The translations under genes were made by a program, and so were the position numbers. 64,000 bases of DNA. Source: an uncultured Oscillibacter sp. GTDB taxonomy: Bacteria; Bacillota; Clostridia; Oscillospirales; Oscillospiraceae. Below, piece after piece: positions 23,074-32,766 of the stretch; position 1 is the stretch's first letter, and each line of letters opens with the position of its first letter. The notes beneath the pieces are model-generated. The model made no database searches. It had not been told where the DNA came from and worked only from the letters and a program-made list of their open reading frames with translations. Location: the NCBI GenBank assembly GCA_910577405.1, contig CAJTMG010000001.1, forward strand, positions 62,001 through 126,000. The letters run 5' to 3'.

Positions 23074-25620
23074 ATGAAAAGAATGAGATGCAGGCGGATA
23101 GCGGCGCTGATGCTGGCACTGATCCTGGCATTCCCCACAGCGGCAGCAGCAGCGGAGACTCCCAAGGCATCCAGCAACATCAACAAGCAGGACTATACAA
23201 CCTACGGCAATACGGTAAAATCGTATCTGTACGAGAACGGGGCCGGCGTCACTCGGGTAGAGTACGTAAACGGCAGCGTGATTGTAGAGGACTACGACGC
23301 GTCGTACAATCTGACGAAGAGCCGGAGCATACAAGCGGAGCTTCCCATCTGGGGCGGATTTTTTGCGGGCAAGGACGCGAACTATCTGATATTCGGCCAG
23401 GAGAACAAGAGCGAGAGCAGCACGGCGGAAGTCATACGCGTAGTGAAATATACGAAGGACTGGCAGAAGCAGGGGAGCACGAGCATCAAGGGTGCGTACA
23501 CACTGAAGCCCTTTGACGGCGGTTCCCTGCGGTGCGCGGAGGAAAACGGGTATCTGTACATTCACTGTGCCCGCAAGATGACCAGGGTAGTCAACACGAT
23601 GTACGGCCCAATGGACACGATGACGAACCACCAGGCGAATCTGATGATTGAGATCCGCGAGAGCGATATGCAGCTTGCGGACATATACGATCAGATCTGG
23701 AACGTGGATTTTGGGTATGTAAGTCACGCGTTCAACCAGTTCATACTGATCGACCAGGAGAAGAACATCGTCACGGTGAACCATGCCGACAGCGACACGG
23801 AGTACAACGGTCGGGCGAACTACGGCTATGCGCAGGCGACCAAGGGCCGGGGCGTGGATCTGATCCGCTACGAGGAAAAGGCGGGGCAGGATCACTTCCA
23901 GGGCAAGAGCCGGAACCAGACCTACCAATGGGCGGAATTCACGCTGGTAAAAGGCTTCCCCGGAAGCAGCGGGAATAACGATACCGGCGCGTCCATCGGC
24001 GGCTTTGGTGAAGCGGGCGGCAGCTATATAACGGCGTTCAACGACAACGGCAAAGGCGGCGGCAGCGGAGCCCGGGATGTATACATAGGCGTGACGGCAA
24101 AGAGCGGCCTGAAATCCACGGTAACGAAGGTCTCCACGGCTTCCGGCACAACGACGCCGCAGCTTGTATCCACAGGCACAAACGGCGGCTGGGTCATGTG
24201 GAACGGCAAGAGCGGCTACACGGCGAACGACACACTGTACTATACGGCGTACACGGCCAATGGAGCAAGCGGCGGAGTAAAGACGGCCACCGCGCCCCTG
24301 TCGGACTGCCAGCCGATCAATCACAATGGGAAAGCGGTCTGGTATGTGACAAACAATTCTGCCCCGACGTTCTACGCCCTTGACGCGGCAGGAGTAACGG
24401 TAGTAGGCGGCACGGACCCGAAACCGGCAGCCACTCCGGACCCGAAACCGACGACCACTCCGGACCCGAAACCGACAACCACTCCGGACCCGAAGCCGGC
24501 GCCGGGTATGTCAAAGACGAATCTGCCGGAAGTAGCGGTACCGAGCTATGCGCACTACCAGCGGAGCTATTTCAGCACCCACGACGTCGACAAGTACCTG
24601 AACGAGCTGGAGGCAACGAGTGCGTATGGCCGGCAGGACATAGTGACGATAAAGCTGTATGACGCATCGGGGAACGCGCAGAAGAATTACAAATCGTCGC
24701 TAGCGAACATCCAGGCTGGGAGCACGGTAAGCATCCGCACAGGCTACCATCCGAACTACAATGAGACAATGGAAGTATATCTCTGCAACACGGTATTTCC
24801 GAAGCAGTACACAGCAGAGATACAGTTCACGGGCAAAAAGGCGGTTCTGACCAGCGGGACGGAGCTGAACGGCGAATTCAACGGCTGCAACACGATAGCG
24901 TTTGCCAATCTGGCAGACGACAGCTACTTTTTCTTCTATCTGGAGCCGGGCAATGGCAGCACAGCGGCGAAGACCCCCGACACGACAAAGAATCCGACCA
25001 CGACAACGCCTCCCAGCACAACCACAAAACCCGACACAACCACAAAACCGGGCACGACCACAAAACCCAGCACGACCACAAAACCCAACACGACCGCAGA
25101 AGAGAAGGAAAGTCCGTTTACAGATGTACCGAAGGGTTCAAGGTACTACTATCCCGTAATGAAGGCTGTAGAGAAAGGGATCACGACAGGAGTCACGCCG
25201 ACGCAGTTCCAGCCTGACGGTCTGACAACACGCGGTCAGGTAGCAACATTCCTGTGGCGCAGCAAAGGCTGTCCGGAGCCGAAGACGAAGACGAACCCGT
25301 TCACGGATGTGTCACCCAGCAGTTCGTTTTACAAGGCGATTCTGTGGGCGTATGAGAACGGCATCACGACAGGCACGAGCAAGACGACATTCAATCCCAC
25401 CGGCACGTGTACAGAAGGGCACATTCTGACATTCATCTGGAGAGCGGAAGGCAAGCCATGGGAGGATGATGATTCCTCTGCATTCGGCAACGCGTACTAT
25501 TCCAAGGCGATGTACTGGGCAGACGGAATAGGCGACGGCGGGATATTACCGGCCGACTACAATCCACAGGCCTCTGCAAGCCGCGGCAGCGTGGTAGAAT
25601 GGCTGCAATGGACGACCTGA
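23074..25620 (+). CDS. Secreted SLH-domain surface protein
   Basis: 848 residues. A signal peptide (KRMRCRRIAALMLALILAF, cut after AAAAA) leads to a beta-rich region of about 420 residues with repeated short strands, possibly a propeller. A DPKPTTTP linker, a second beta domain (about 490-630), a TTKPxT linker and three C-terminal SLH domains follow (from PFTDVPKGSRYYYPVMKA, PFTDVSPSSSFYKAI and the third at SAFGNAYYSKAM). SLH domains anchor proteins to pyruvylated wall polymers. The ribosome site is AAAGGAGG. Upstream (22828-23073) TTGAAC/TATGGA near 22913-22941 is a weak promoter candidate. The codon choice leans to A/G endings. Confidence 0.88.
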   Translation: MKRMRCRRIAALMLALILAFPTAAAAAETPKASSNINKQDYTTYGNTVKSYLYENGAGVTRVEYVNGSVIVEDYDASYNLTKSRSIQAELPIWGGFFAGKDANYLIFGQENKSESSTAEVIRVVKYTKDWQKQGSTSIKGAYTLKPFDGGSLRCAEENGYLYIHCARKMTRVVNTMYGPMDTMTNHQANLMIEIRESDMQLADIYDQIWNVDFGYVSHAFNQFILIDQEKNIVTVNHADSDTEYNGRANYGYAQATKGRGVDLIRYEEKAGQDHFQGKSRNQTYQWAEFTLVKGFPGSSGNNDTGASIGGFGEAGGSYITAFNDNGKGGGSGARDVYIGVTAKSGLKSTVTKVSTASGTTTPQLVSTGTNGGWVMWNGKSGYTANDTLYYTAYTANGASGGVKTATAPLSDCQPINHNGKAVWYVTNNSAPTFYALDAAGVTVVGGTDPKPAATPDPKPTTTPDPKPTTTPDPKPAPGMSKTNLPEVAVPSYAHYQRSYFSTHDVDKYLNELEATSAYGRQDIVTIKLYDASGNAQKNYKSSLANIQAGSTVSIRTGYHPNYNETMEVYLCNTVFPKQYTAEIQFTGKKAVLTSGTELNGEFNGCNTIAFANLADDSYFFFYLEPGNGSTAAKTPDTTKNPTTTTPPSTTTKPDTTTKPGTTTKPSTTTKPNTTAEEKESPFTDVPKGSRYYYPVMKAVEKGITTGVTPTQFQPDGLTTRGQVATFLWRSKGCPEPKTKTNPFTDVSPSSSFYKAILWAYENGITTGTSKTTFNPTGTCTEGHILTFIWRAEGKPWEDDDSSAFGNAYYSKAMYWADGIGDGGILPADYNPQASASRGSVVEWLQWTT
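24415..24501 (+). repeat. Tandem 24-base repeat coding DPKPTTTP
   Basis: Three and a half copies in frame inside the SLH protein, making a proline-rich linker. A second in-frame repeat (TTKPxT) spans about 25010-25100. Both can vary in copy number by slippage. Confidence 0.85.
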
Positions 25621-25653
25621 AACATAGGAGTTCCGGAGAATTCTAAGAGGGCG

Positions 25654-25682
25654 TTGTAAGGCCCCGCGAAGTGTGTTAAAAT
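25654..25682 (+). promoter_or_regulatory. Promoter of the sigma-factor gene
   Basis: TTGTAA (25654-25659) and TAAAAT (25677-25682) with a 17-base spacer, about 50 bases before the GTG start. Confidence 0.6.
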
Positions 25683-25734
25683 AGAGTATGCAGCGACTGA
25701 ATCCCCCAGGTTTCGATAAAAAGGAGCCTGGGGG

Positions 25735-26349
25735 GTGAAGCGCATCAATGGAGTAGGGAGAGCAAAAAGAAAGATGAAGACAGGGGAACTGGAAGATCTG
25801 ATAGCGCGGAGCCGAAACGCAGACCAGGAAGCGCGGGAAGCTCTGATCAAAGCGGCACAGAATCGGGTATATTACCACTGCAAGAAGATCATAAAGAATG
25901 AGGAGGACGTTCAGGACGCGGTTCAGGACGTCCTGCTTTCAATGCTGGTAAACCTGGACAGTCTGCGTAAACCGGCGGCATTCTGGGGCTGGCTGAATCG
26001 GATGACGGTGCATATGTGTCTGAACCGGGCATCGAAGAAGCAGCGGGAGCTTCAGCACCAGGAATTGGCGTCGGAAATGGTATTAGAGAATCTGGAGAAT
26101 CTGGACGACCGGGAGATTCCGGACAAAGTGCTGGACAACAAGGAGATGCGGCGGATGGTCCGGGATCTGGTAGACGATCTTCCGGAGCCTCAGCGTTTAT
26201 GTATTCTGCTGCACTACTACGATAGTATGTCAGTAGGAGAGATAGCGCGCATAATGGAAACGTCGGAAGGGACGGTAAAGAGCCGGCTGCACTACGCGCG
26301 GAAGAGCATCAGGGAAGGGGTAGAGCGGTACTCGGCCCAGAGTCTGTAG
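25735..26349 (+). CDS. ECF-like sigma-70 family sigma factor
   Basis: 204 residues. Region 2 (residues 20-100) has NEEDVQDAVQDVLLSMLVNL and FWGWLNRMTVHMCLNRASKK; region 4 (140-195) has LPEPQRLCILLHYYDSMSVG and the helix-turn-helix ARIMETSEGTVKSRLHYARK. The GTG start has AAGGAG about 9 bases upstream; an in-frame ATG at 25774 is an alternative. No anti-sigma gene adjoins it, as would be usual for an ECF factor, so its control is not evident. The SLH gene just upstream may be a target or only a neighbour. Confidence 0.85.
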   Translation: MKRINGVGRAKRKMKTGELEDLIARSRNADQEAREALIKAAQNRVYYHCKKIIKNEEDVQDAVQDVLLSMLVNLDSLRKPAAFWGWLNRMTVHMCLNRASKKQRELQHQELASEMVLENLENLDDREIPDKVLDNKEMRRMVRDLVDDLPEPQRLCILLHYYDSMSVGEIARIMETSEGTVKSRLHYARKSIREGVERYSAQSL

Positions 26350-26420
26350 TGGAAGGAGCACTGAAAAAGCTGTTGATATCGAATAAGAGTTTCAGAAAAC
26401 AGGATAGCAAAGGAACGTGC

Positions 26421-26455
26421 AAAGTGCAGTAATCGAAGGAAGGTTACTGCACTTT
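26421..26455 (+). terminator. 12-bp perfect inverted repeat, probable terminator
   Basis: AAAGTGCAGTAA / TTACTGCACTTT around an 11-base loop, 70 bases after the sigma-factor stop. The following T run is weak (TTTAGCTTTA), so an operator is an alternative. Nothing else is seen in the 296-base gap before uppP except a possible TATACT at 26585-26590. Confidence 0.5.
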
Positions 26456-26645
26456 AGCTTTACGCGAACAAATACAGGATTCAATCAAAGCGCATAAAAA
26501 TACGATTTGTAATAGGATAACAGGCACACAAGGCAAGGGGGAGAAGAAAAAGAAAAATAACTGGAATTTATAGGCTCGCCGTGGTATACTGTAATTCTGA
26601 ACGAAAGTTTTACAAGAGGCAGTAAAAAATAAAAAGAGTAGGAGC

Positions 26646-27500
26646 GTGAAGCAATTGACCCTGATATCATCGATACTGCTGGGAATACTGCAAGGCGTGA
26701 CAGAATTTCTGCCGGTATCCAGTTCCGGACATCTGGCGATCGCGGAGCATCTGCTGAACATGACAGAAGCGTCGGAGATCCCTCAGTTTTTTGACGTACT
26801 GCTGCATTTAGGCACACTGATCGCGGTATTCATTGCATACCGGGAAGACATACTGGAAATGATACAAGAGTTCATCCTGGGAATCAGCGACATCGCGCAC
26901 GGAAGCACGCCGGTACCGGTACCGCCCGCCCGAAGGCTGATTATTTTGATAATTGCCGGCACGCTTCCGTTATTTGCGGTGCTTCCGATAAAGGATCGCG
27001 TAGAATCCCTGGGAGACAATATGTATTTTGTAGCGGGGGCCTTGCTGGTAACAGGGATCTTGCTATATGCCAGCGACCGGGTAGGCAAAGGCCGAAAGAC
27101 GGAGAAATCGGCACCCATCATCAGCGCGCTTCTGGTAGGGGTAGGCCAGGCAATTGCGACGTGCCCTGGGATTTCTCGTTCAGGGACGACCATCACGGCA
27201 GGATGTTTTGCGGGTTATGACCGTCGTTTTGCGGTACGCTTTTCGTTTCTGCTGTCGATACCGGCGATACTAGGCGCGAACATACTAAGTTTGAAAGACG
27301 CGATAGAAGCGGGCATCATCTGGGCGGAGGTCCCTCTGTATCTGGCAGGGGTAGCGACAGCGGCGGCAGTAGGCTATCTGTGTCTATGGCTGCTGCGATA
27401 CATAGCGGAGCGAGGGAAATTCGGCTTTTTCGCGTATTATTGCTGGCTGGCGGGAGCGGCGACGCTGGCACTGACGCTGATACAAAGCAAGCTACAGTAA
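26646..27500 (+). CDS. uppP: Undecaprenyl-diphosphatase (BacA family)
   Basis: Recycles the C55 lipid carrier for wall synthesis; an integral membrane enzyme. About 284 residues, with the two family motifs LLGILQGVTEFLPVSSSGHL near the N-terminus and GISRSGTTITAGCFAGYDR near residue 180. The GTG at 26646 is too close to AGGAG (1 base); the in-frame TTG at 26655 is about 10 bases from it and may be the true start. It is followed 13 bases later by the ftsK gene. Confidence 0.93.
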   Translation: MKQLTLISSILLGILQGVTEFLPVSSSGHLAIAEHLLNMTEASEIPQFFDVLLHLGTLIAVFIAYREDILEMIQEFILGISDIAHGSTPVPVPPARRLIILIIAGTLPLFAVLPIKDRVESLGDNMYFVAGALLVTGILLYASDRVGKGRKTEKSAPIISALLVGVGQAIATCPGISRSGTTITAGCFAGYDRRFAVRFSFLLSIPAILGANILSLKDAIEAGIIWAEVPLYLAGVATAAAVGYLCLWLLRYIAERGKFGFFAYYCWLAGAATLALTLIQSKLQ

Positions 27501-27513
27501 GGGAGGCAGAGCA

Positions 27514-30054
27514 TTGGCGACGACACAAAAGAAGACGGGGAAGAAAGCCGGGCCGAAGCGGGGCGCGCCGCAGAAACGCCCGATACGCCGCGAGGTAACC
27601 GGAGGGGTCATGCTGGCGCTGGCGCTGTTTATGTTCATGAGCTATCTGGGGATCAACGCGCTGTTTATAGATTTGCTGGCGAATTTGATTAAGGGGCTGT
27701 TTGGCTATGGCTACTGGCTGTCAGTTCCGGCGCTGATACTGGCGGGAGTGATACTGATATTTCACCATGGCCGTCCCGTACAGCTGCGGACGTCGTGCGC
27801 GTTATTATTGCCGATGCTGTTTGGCAGTCTGACGCACATGATATTTTGCCGGGAGGTATACGCGCCGTCGTTTTTCGGGGTACTGACGAAGATCTGGTCA
27901 GACGGGATAGCGCTGCGATCTGGCGGGGCGATCTCCGGGGTATTGGCGAACGGCTCGGTAGCGGTATTTTCGAAGCTGGCGTCAGTGATACTGTTCACGG
28001 CGTTATTTGTAGTAGCGCTGATGATATCGTTACGCATCACGTGGTCAGCGGTAGTAGATTTTCACCGTTCGAGGCCTGCGTACGAAGAAGAGCCGGAACC
28101 GGAACGGCCGAGGAAGTCCCCCGCGATACCGAAGGCGAAGCCGGCCCAAGGGAAGCGAAGCCGGATGATAGACATTCCGTTGGACGGCGAGGAAGCGTAC
28201 GAACCTCCGGAGGAAGAGCTGGAAGAGGAGGAGCCGAGCCGTTTCACGGGATTTTTCCGTCACCGGTCATCGAAGCAGAAGACGCCTGACGAGATATTAG
28301 CGGACGACATACCTGAGGAAGAGCCGAAGGAACGGAAGCCCGTCCCTCCGCCGGAGCCGATATCGATCATGCCGGAAACCGACTCTGCGCCGCCGGTTCA
28401 GGAGGACGAGGCGAAGGAAGCGGAGCAGGAGAAGGTTCCGCCCGCGGCGCCTGTACTGGACCCGTCGCAGTTCACGAGAGGCGGCAAAGCGGAAACGGCG
28501 AAGCAGGTAGCGGAGCAGACGGCGGCAGTAGCGGCGGAGATACAGGAGAAGCTTGCCGCGGAGGACGGGGATTATCTGTATCCGCCAGTAGATTTGCTGA
28601 AAGAGAATCTTGTAGAGAACCATCTGGAAGCGGGAGCGGAGCTGCGGAACAACTCCCGGCGGTTAGCAGAAACGCTGACGAGCTTTGGAGTAAACGCAGC
28701 GGCTGGGGATGTGATTCACGGCCCGTCGGTAACGCGGTATGAATTTGTACTGGAGCAAGGTGTAAAGCTGTCAAAGATCACGAATCTGGCAGATGACATT
28801 GCGTTGGCGTTAGGAGCGTCCGGCGTACGGATTGCACCGATACCGGATAAGATATCGGTAGTAGGGATAGAAGTACCGAACCGCCAGGTAACGCCGGTAT
28901 TAATCCGGGAAGTGATTGAATCCCGGAACTTTTCAAGCCACAAATCCCAGGTAGCGTTTGCGTTAGGCCGGGATATAGCGGGCGAGAACGTGGTAGGGGA
29001 CATTGGGACATTGCCGCACGTACTGATTGCGGGCACGACAGGCTCCGGCAAATCGGTCTGCACGAACTCGCTGATCATCAGTCTGCTGTACAAATCCCGT
29101 CCGGAGGAAGTACGTTTCATCATGGTAGACCCGAAGATGGTAGAGCTTGCGCCGTATAACGGGATACCACATTTGTTGATACCGGTAGTAACGGACCCGA
29201 AGAAGGCGGCAGGCGCGCTGCAATGGGCGGTATACGAGATGATGAAGCGGTATAAGACGTTTTCGGAGCAAGGAGTAAAGAAGCTGGAGGAATACAACCG
29301 GCTGTCGAGAACGCGTGAAGATCTGGAACCGATGCCAAGCATAGTAGTGGTGATTGACGAGCTGGCGGATCTGATGCTGGTAGCGGCGAAAGAAGTAGAG
29401 GAATCGATCTGTCGGGTAGCGCAGATGGGCCGAGCGGCGGGGATGCACCTGGTGATAGCAACGCAGCGTCCGTCGGCGGATGTGATTACGGGACTGATGA
29501 AAGCGAACATACCGAGCCGGATAGCGTTTGCGGTAGCGTCGTCTTTGGAATCGCGGATTATACTGGACAACACAGGCGCGGAGAAGCTGGTAGGGCGCGG
29601 GGATATGCTGTATGCGCCGTTAGGAGCCGGGAAGCCGACGCGTGTACAGGGCTGTTTTATCTCACCGGAAGAGATTGAGCGCGTGGTATCATTTGTAAAG
29701 CAGACAGGCGAAGCGCAGTATGATGACACGGTAATGGCGTCGATAGAAGCGTCTTTACAGGAGAAGGGGACGAAGCAGCAGGGACAGGAGCAGACCCCGG
29801 CGGACGAGACGGACGAACTGCTGCCTGCGGCGGTAGAGGTAATTCTGGAGACTGGCCAAGCGTCGGTATCGATGTTGCAGCGTCGATTAAAGCTAGGGTA
29901 TTCCCGAGCAGCGCGGCTGGTGGACCAAATGGAGGAACGAGGGATAGTCGGTCCGTTTGAAGGGTCGAAACCGCGTCAATTACTGATAACGAAAGCGCAG
30001 TGGCAGGAGATGCAGATGCAGGACAAGCCCTCTGGAGAAGGAGAAGAAGCGTAA
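27514..30054 (+). CDS. ftsK: DNA translocase FtsK/SpoIIIE
   Basis: ATP-driven pump that moves chromosome ends through the septum in division and sporulation. 846 residues: four N-terminal membrane segments (about 30-185), an acidic/proline linker (about 190-350), the RecA-like motor with Walker A AGTTGSGKSVC near residue 505 and Walker B VVVIDELADLM near 615, and the C-terminal winged helix gamma domain (SVSMLQRRLKLGYSRAARL) that reads orienting sequences. The TTG start follows GGGAGG by 7 bases. Valine GTA, isoleucine ATA and threonine ACG codons are unusually common compared with iorA or mtlA. Confidence 0.95.
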   Translation: MATTQKKTGKKAGPKRGAPQKRPIRREVTGGVMLALALFMFMSYLGINALFIDLLANLIKGLFGYGYWLSVPALILAGVILIFHHGRPVQLRTSCALLLPMLFGSLTHMIFCREVYAPSFFGVLTKIWSDGIALRSGGAISGVLANGSVAVFSKLASVILFTALFVVALMISLRITWSAVVDFHRSRPAYEEEPEPERPRKSPAIPKAKPAQGKRSRMIDIPLDGEEAYEPPEEELEEEEPSRFTGFFRHRSSKQKTPDEILADDIPEEEPKERKPVPPPEPISIMPETDSAPPVQEDEAKEAEQEKVPPAAPVLDPSQFTRGGKAETAKQVAEQTAAVAAEIQEKLAAEDGDYLYPPVDLLKENLVENHLEAGAELRNNSRRLAETLTSFGVNAAAGDVIHGPSVTRYEFVLEQGVKLSKITNLADDIALALGASGVRIAPIPDKISVVGIEVPNRQVTPVLIREVIESRNFSSHKSQVAFALGRDIAGENVVGDIGTLPHVLIAGTTGSGKSVCTNSLIISLLYKSRPEEVRFIMVDPKMVELAPYNGIPHLLIPVVTDPKKAAGALQWAVYEMMKRYKTFSEQGVKKLEEYNRLSRTREDLEPMPSIVVVIDELADLMLVAAKEVEESICRVAQMGRAAGMHLVIATQRPSADVITGLMKANIPSRIAFAVASSLESRIILDNTGAEKLVGRGDMLYAPLGAGKPTRVQGCFISPEEIERVVSFVKQTGEAQYDDTVMASIEASLQEKGTKQQGQEQTPADETDELLPAAVEVILETGQASVSMLQRRLKLGYSRAARLVDQMEERGIVGPFEGSKPRQLLITKAQWQEMQMQDKPSGEGEEA

Positions 30055-30403
30055 CGAGGAGAAGCAAAGGGGAAAGGAATACGAGCGCGCAGAAGAATAG
30101 GAGGAAAATACTGTCAGCGACCCGTTACCAAGTGCGCGCCGCCTCCAGAGACTGGCAAACAAAGACCTGTAAAGGAGGGCAAGACCGCTGCTGTTCTGAA
30201 AGGGCCTGACAAATTAAGATTCCCACGGAAGAAGAGTTGCACGGAAGGATGCAGCAAGGTACAAAATTTTACTAAAAAGATTTTTGGCAGGAGACCGCTG
30301 ACATACAAATGAGTCTCAATTTGACTTAGTGAGCCTGTCAGCATCCAGACTTCTGTTCCGCAATGATTTAAGCGTTGATAAGAGCAATAAAGAGATAAAA
30401 GGA
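30055..30403. other. Intergenic stretch without a supported gene
   Basis: No coding frame with a ribosome site is seen. The first 100 bases are purine-rich on the plus strand. AAAATTTTACTAAAAAGATTTTT near 30260 is AT-rich and could hold a promoter or weak terminator. No known RNA element is recognised. Confidence 0.4.
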
Positions 30404-30439
30404 AGCCGTCCCGGGAAAAGAAACGAATCCGGGACGGCT
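30404..30439 (-). terminator. Intrinsic terminator of gdhA
   Basis: Perfect 11-bp stem AGCCGTCCCGG / CCGGGACGGCT; on the minus strand TTCCTTTTATC follows. It lies 86 bases past the gdhA stop. Confidence 0.75.
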
Positions 30440-30524
30440 TATTGCGTTATAAAAGGTAGAAAAGGGGAAATCAGGGCAAAGCCAAGGTCACTGCGAGGAA
30501 CCCGACACGAGGGAATCTCAGGAC

Positions 30525-31874
30525 TCAGAACACGCCCTGTGCCATCATAGCGTCAGCGACCCTCTGGAATCCCGCGATATTAGCGCCGGCAACGAGGTTA
30601 TAACCAAGACCGTACATTTCAGCGGCCTCAACGCTCATAGAATAGATGGTATCCATAATCTGATGCAGCTGCTTATCGACCTCCTCCTCAGTCCAGACGA
30701 GGCGTTCACTGTTCTGCGCCATTTCGAGAGCGGAGGTAGCGACACCGCCAGCGTTCACGGCCTTAGAGGGCGCGACGATGATACCGGGCTGTGCCAGGAG
30801 GAACTGAAGGGCGTCGTTGGTAGTAGGCATATTAGCGACTTCGATATAATACTTGACGCCGTTGGCTGCGATCTGCTCAGCGTGTTCCATATGAACGTCA
30901 TTCTGCATAGCGGAAGGCATAACGACGTCGGTTTTCACGCCCCAAGGCTTTTCACCGGCATGGAACTCAACGCCGAACTTATCCGCGTAATCCTTGACTT
31001 TATTCCGGCCGCTGTTACGCATTTCGACAAGGTAAGCAATTTTTTCAGGAGTAGACACGCCATCAGGGTCATAGACGTATCCATCAGGGCCGGAGAGGGT
31101 CACGACTTTCGCGCCCAATTCGGTAGCCTTCTTGCAGATTCCCCAGGTCACGTTGCCGAAGCCAGCGCAGGCGATGGTTTTACCCTGCATGGAATCATTC
31201 TCATGTTTCAGGACGTTTTCGAGGTAATAGACAGCGCCGAAGCCGGTAGCCTCCGGTCGGATAAGGGAACCGCCGTAGCTCTGGCCCTTACCGGTAAGCA
31301 CGCCGTTTTCGAAAGCGCCCTTAAGTCTGCGGTACTCGCCATAGAGGTAACCGATTTCCCGTGCGCCAACGCCCATATCGCCGGCAGGAACGTCGACATC
31401 GGGTCCAATGTAGCGGTAAAGCGCCTGCATAAAGCTCTGGCAGAAGCGCATGATTTCAGCGTCAGATTTCCCGGCGGGATCGAAGTCAGAGCCGCCCTTA
31501 CCGCCGCCGATGGGGAGTCCGGTAAGGGAATTCTTGAAGACCTGCTCGAAGCCCAGGAATTTGATGATACCGGGATAAACGTTCTTCTGGAAGCGCAGGC
31601 CGCCCTTGTAAGGACCGATTGCGCCGTTGAACTGGCAGCGGTAACCGATATTGGTGTGCCAGGTACCATCGTCAGCCATCCAGCAGACACGGAAGGTAAA
31701 CATACGTTCAGGCTCCACCATACGGGTCAGCAGGTCAGCCTTTTCGTACTCCGGGTGCTTTTCAATGACAGGCTCCAGGGAAGAAAGGACCTCCTCCACG
31801 GTCTGAACGAACTCGGGCTCATTTGCGTGCTTGGTTTTGACGCTCTCGATGACACTGGAAAGATAGGCGTTCAT
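30525..31874 (-). CDS. gdhA: Glutamate dehydrogenase, hexameric (GdhA type)
   Basis: Interconverts 2-oxoglutarate plus ammonia and glutamate. 449 residues, typical of the bacterial hexameric class. The catalytic region has PIGGGKGGSDFDP with the active Lys, RFCQSFMQ and GPDVDVPAGDMGVGAREIGY; the nucleotide domain has ACAGFGNVTWG. The second of two close ATGs (31874) is chosen, 9 bases after AAGGAGG; the first is only 1 base from it. NADP preference is usual for this class but not proved here. It is monocistronic with its own promoter and terminator. Confidence 0.95.
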   Translation of the reverse strand: MNAYLSSVIESVKTKHANEPEFVQTVEEVLSSLEPVIEKHPEYEKADLLTRMVEPERMFTFRVCWMADDGTWHTNIGYRCQFNGAIGPYKGGLRFQKNVYPGIIKFLGFEQVFKNSLTGLPIGGGKGGSDFDPAGKSDAEIMRFCQSFMQALYRYIGPDVDVPAGDMGVGAREIGYLYGEYRRLKGAFENGVLTGKGQSYGGSLIRPEATGFGAVYYLENVLKHENDSMQGKTIACAGFGNVTWGICKKATELGAKVVTLSGPDGYVYDPDGVSTPEKIAYLVEMRNSGRNKVKDYADKFGVEFHAGEKPWGVKTDVVMPSAMQNDVHMEHAEQIAANGVKYYIEVANMPTTNDALQFLLAQPGIIVAPSKAVNAGGVATSALEMAQNSERLVWTEEEVDKQLHQIMDTIYSMSVEAAEMYGLGYNLVAGANIAGFQRVADAMMAQGVF

Positions 31875-31937
31875 CTGAAACATCCTCCTTAAAAACAATA
31901 AGAATACGAGCGAACCCCCGCAGGTGATTCTAAGTCT

Positions 31938-31966
31938 AGTGTACCATCAGCGCCGGAAATAAACAA
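31938..31966 (-). promoter_or_regulatory. Promoter of gdhA
   Basis: TTGTTT (31961-31966) and TACACT (31938-31943) on the minus strand with a 17-base spacer. Confidence 0.55.
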
Positions 31967-32115
31967 GGGCAGAATTCGGATTCCGGGCCGATTTCCCCGC
32001 AAATCGCAGGAAAAAACAAGGGATAGATTTGTGCATAATCACGGAAAATATCTGACAAAAAAGGGTAAGAGGAAAGGCGAAGCAGTGAAAAACATTGAAA
32101 AAGGTCAGGCCCGCC

Positions 32116-32143
32116 TTGACTTTCTCTGGATAAACTGTATAAT
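32116..32143 (+). promoter_or_regulatory. Promoter of the phosphoribosyltransferase gene
   Basis: TTGACT (32116-32121) and a perfect TATAAT (32138-32143) with a 16-base spacer, about 60 bases before the start. Confidence 0.75.
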
Positions 32144-32202
32144 AATTCTGGAAATAGTGCGAGAAAATTTCTATGCGGAAAAAACTGAGGAGGCGCGGAA
32201 AA

Positions 32203-32766
32203 ATGAACACATATTCGATGGAAATTGCAGGACTGCGGCGGGAGCTTCCCATCTGCAAGGTAACGGACAGCCTGTATATAGGAGCGTTCATCTGCTTTGG
32301 GGACGCTGAACTGACAGTTGCCTGCGCCCGGGAGCTGCTGAAGCTGGTGCCTGCGGAAGAATACGACTATCTGTTCACGGCGGAAGCGAAGAGCATCCCG
32401 CTGATTCACGAGATGGCGCGGCAGTCAGGAGCAGCAAAGTATTTTATTGCGCGGAAGGGTCCGAAAGCGTATATGCCTGACCCGATTCACGTAGAGGATC
32501 AGTCCATCACCACGGCAGGGACACAGAGGCTGTATCTTGGCCGTGACGATGCGGAGCTGATTCAGGGAAAGCGCGTTCTGATTATGGACGACGTAATTTC
32601 CACTGGCGGATCGCTGCTGGCCATGGAAGCGCTGATAAAGAAAGCAGGCGGCACGGTGGCGGGAAAGATCGCGGTGCTTGCGGAAGGCGATGCAAAAGAC
32701 CGTACAGACATCTGGTACTTAGCCCCTCTGCCGCTGTTCAACGCAGACGGAAGCATCAAAGCCTGA
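32203..32766 (+). CDS. Phosphoribosyltransferase, adenine-PRT-like
   Basis: 187 residues, type I PRTase fold. The PRPP loop is RVLIMDDVISTGGSLLAMEA near residue 125; the region YLFTAEAKSIPLIHEMAR before it resembles the APRT/XPRT group. A salvage role with a purine base is likely, but the base is not fixed. GAGGAGG lies about 10 bases before the ATG. Its 3' end is the first unit of a 61-base tandem repeat that continues past the stop codon. Confidence 0.8.
   Translation: MNTYSMEIAGLRRELPICKVTDSLYIGAFICFGDAELTVACARELLKLVPAEEYDYLFTAEAKSIPLIHEMARQSGAAKYFIARKGPKAYMPDPIHVEDQSITTAGTQRLYLGRDDAELIQGKRVLIMDDVISTGGSLLAMEALIKKAGGTVAGKIAVLAEGDAKDRTDIWYLAPLPLFNADGSIKA

Noticed and set aside
24415-25100. 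Frameshifted or misassembled region in the SLH gene
   Set aside because: Both repeats are in frame and form ordinary proline/threonine linkers.
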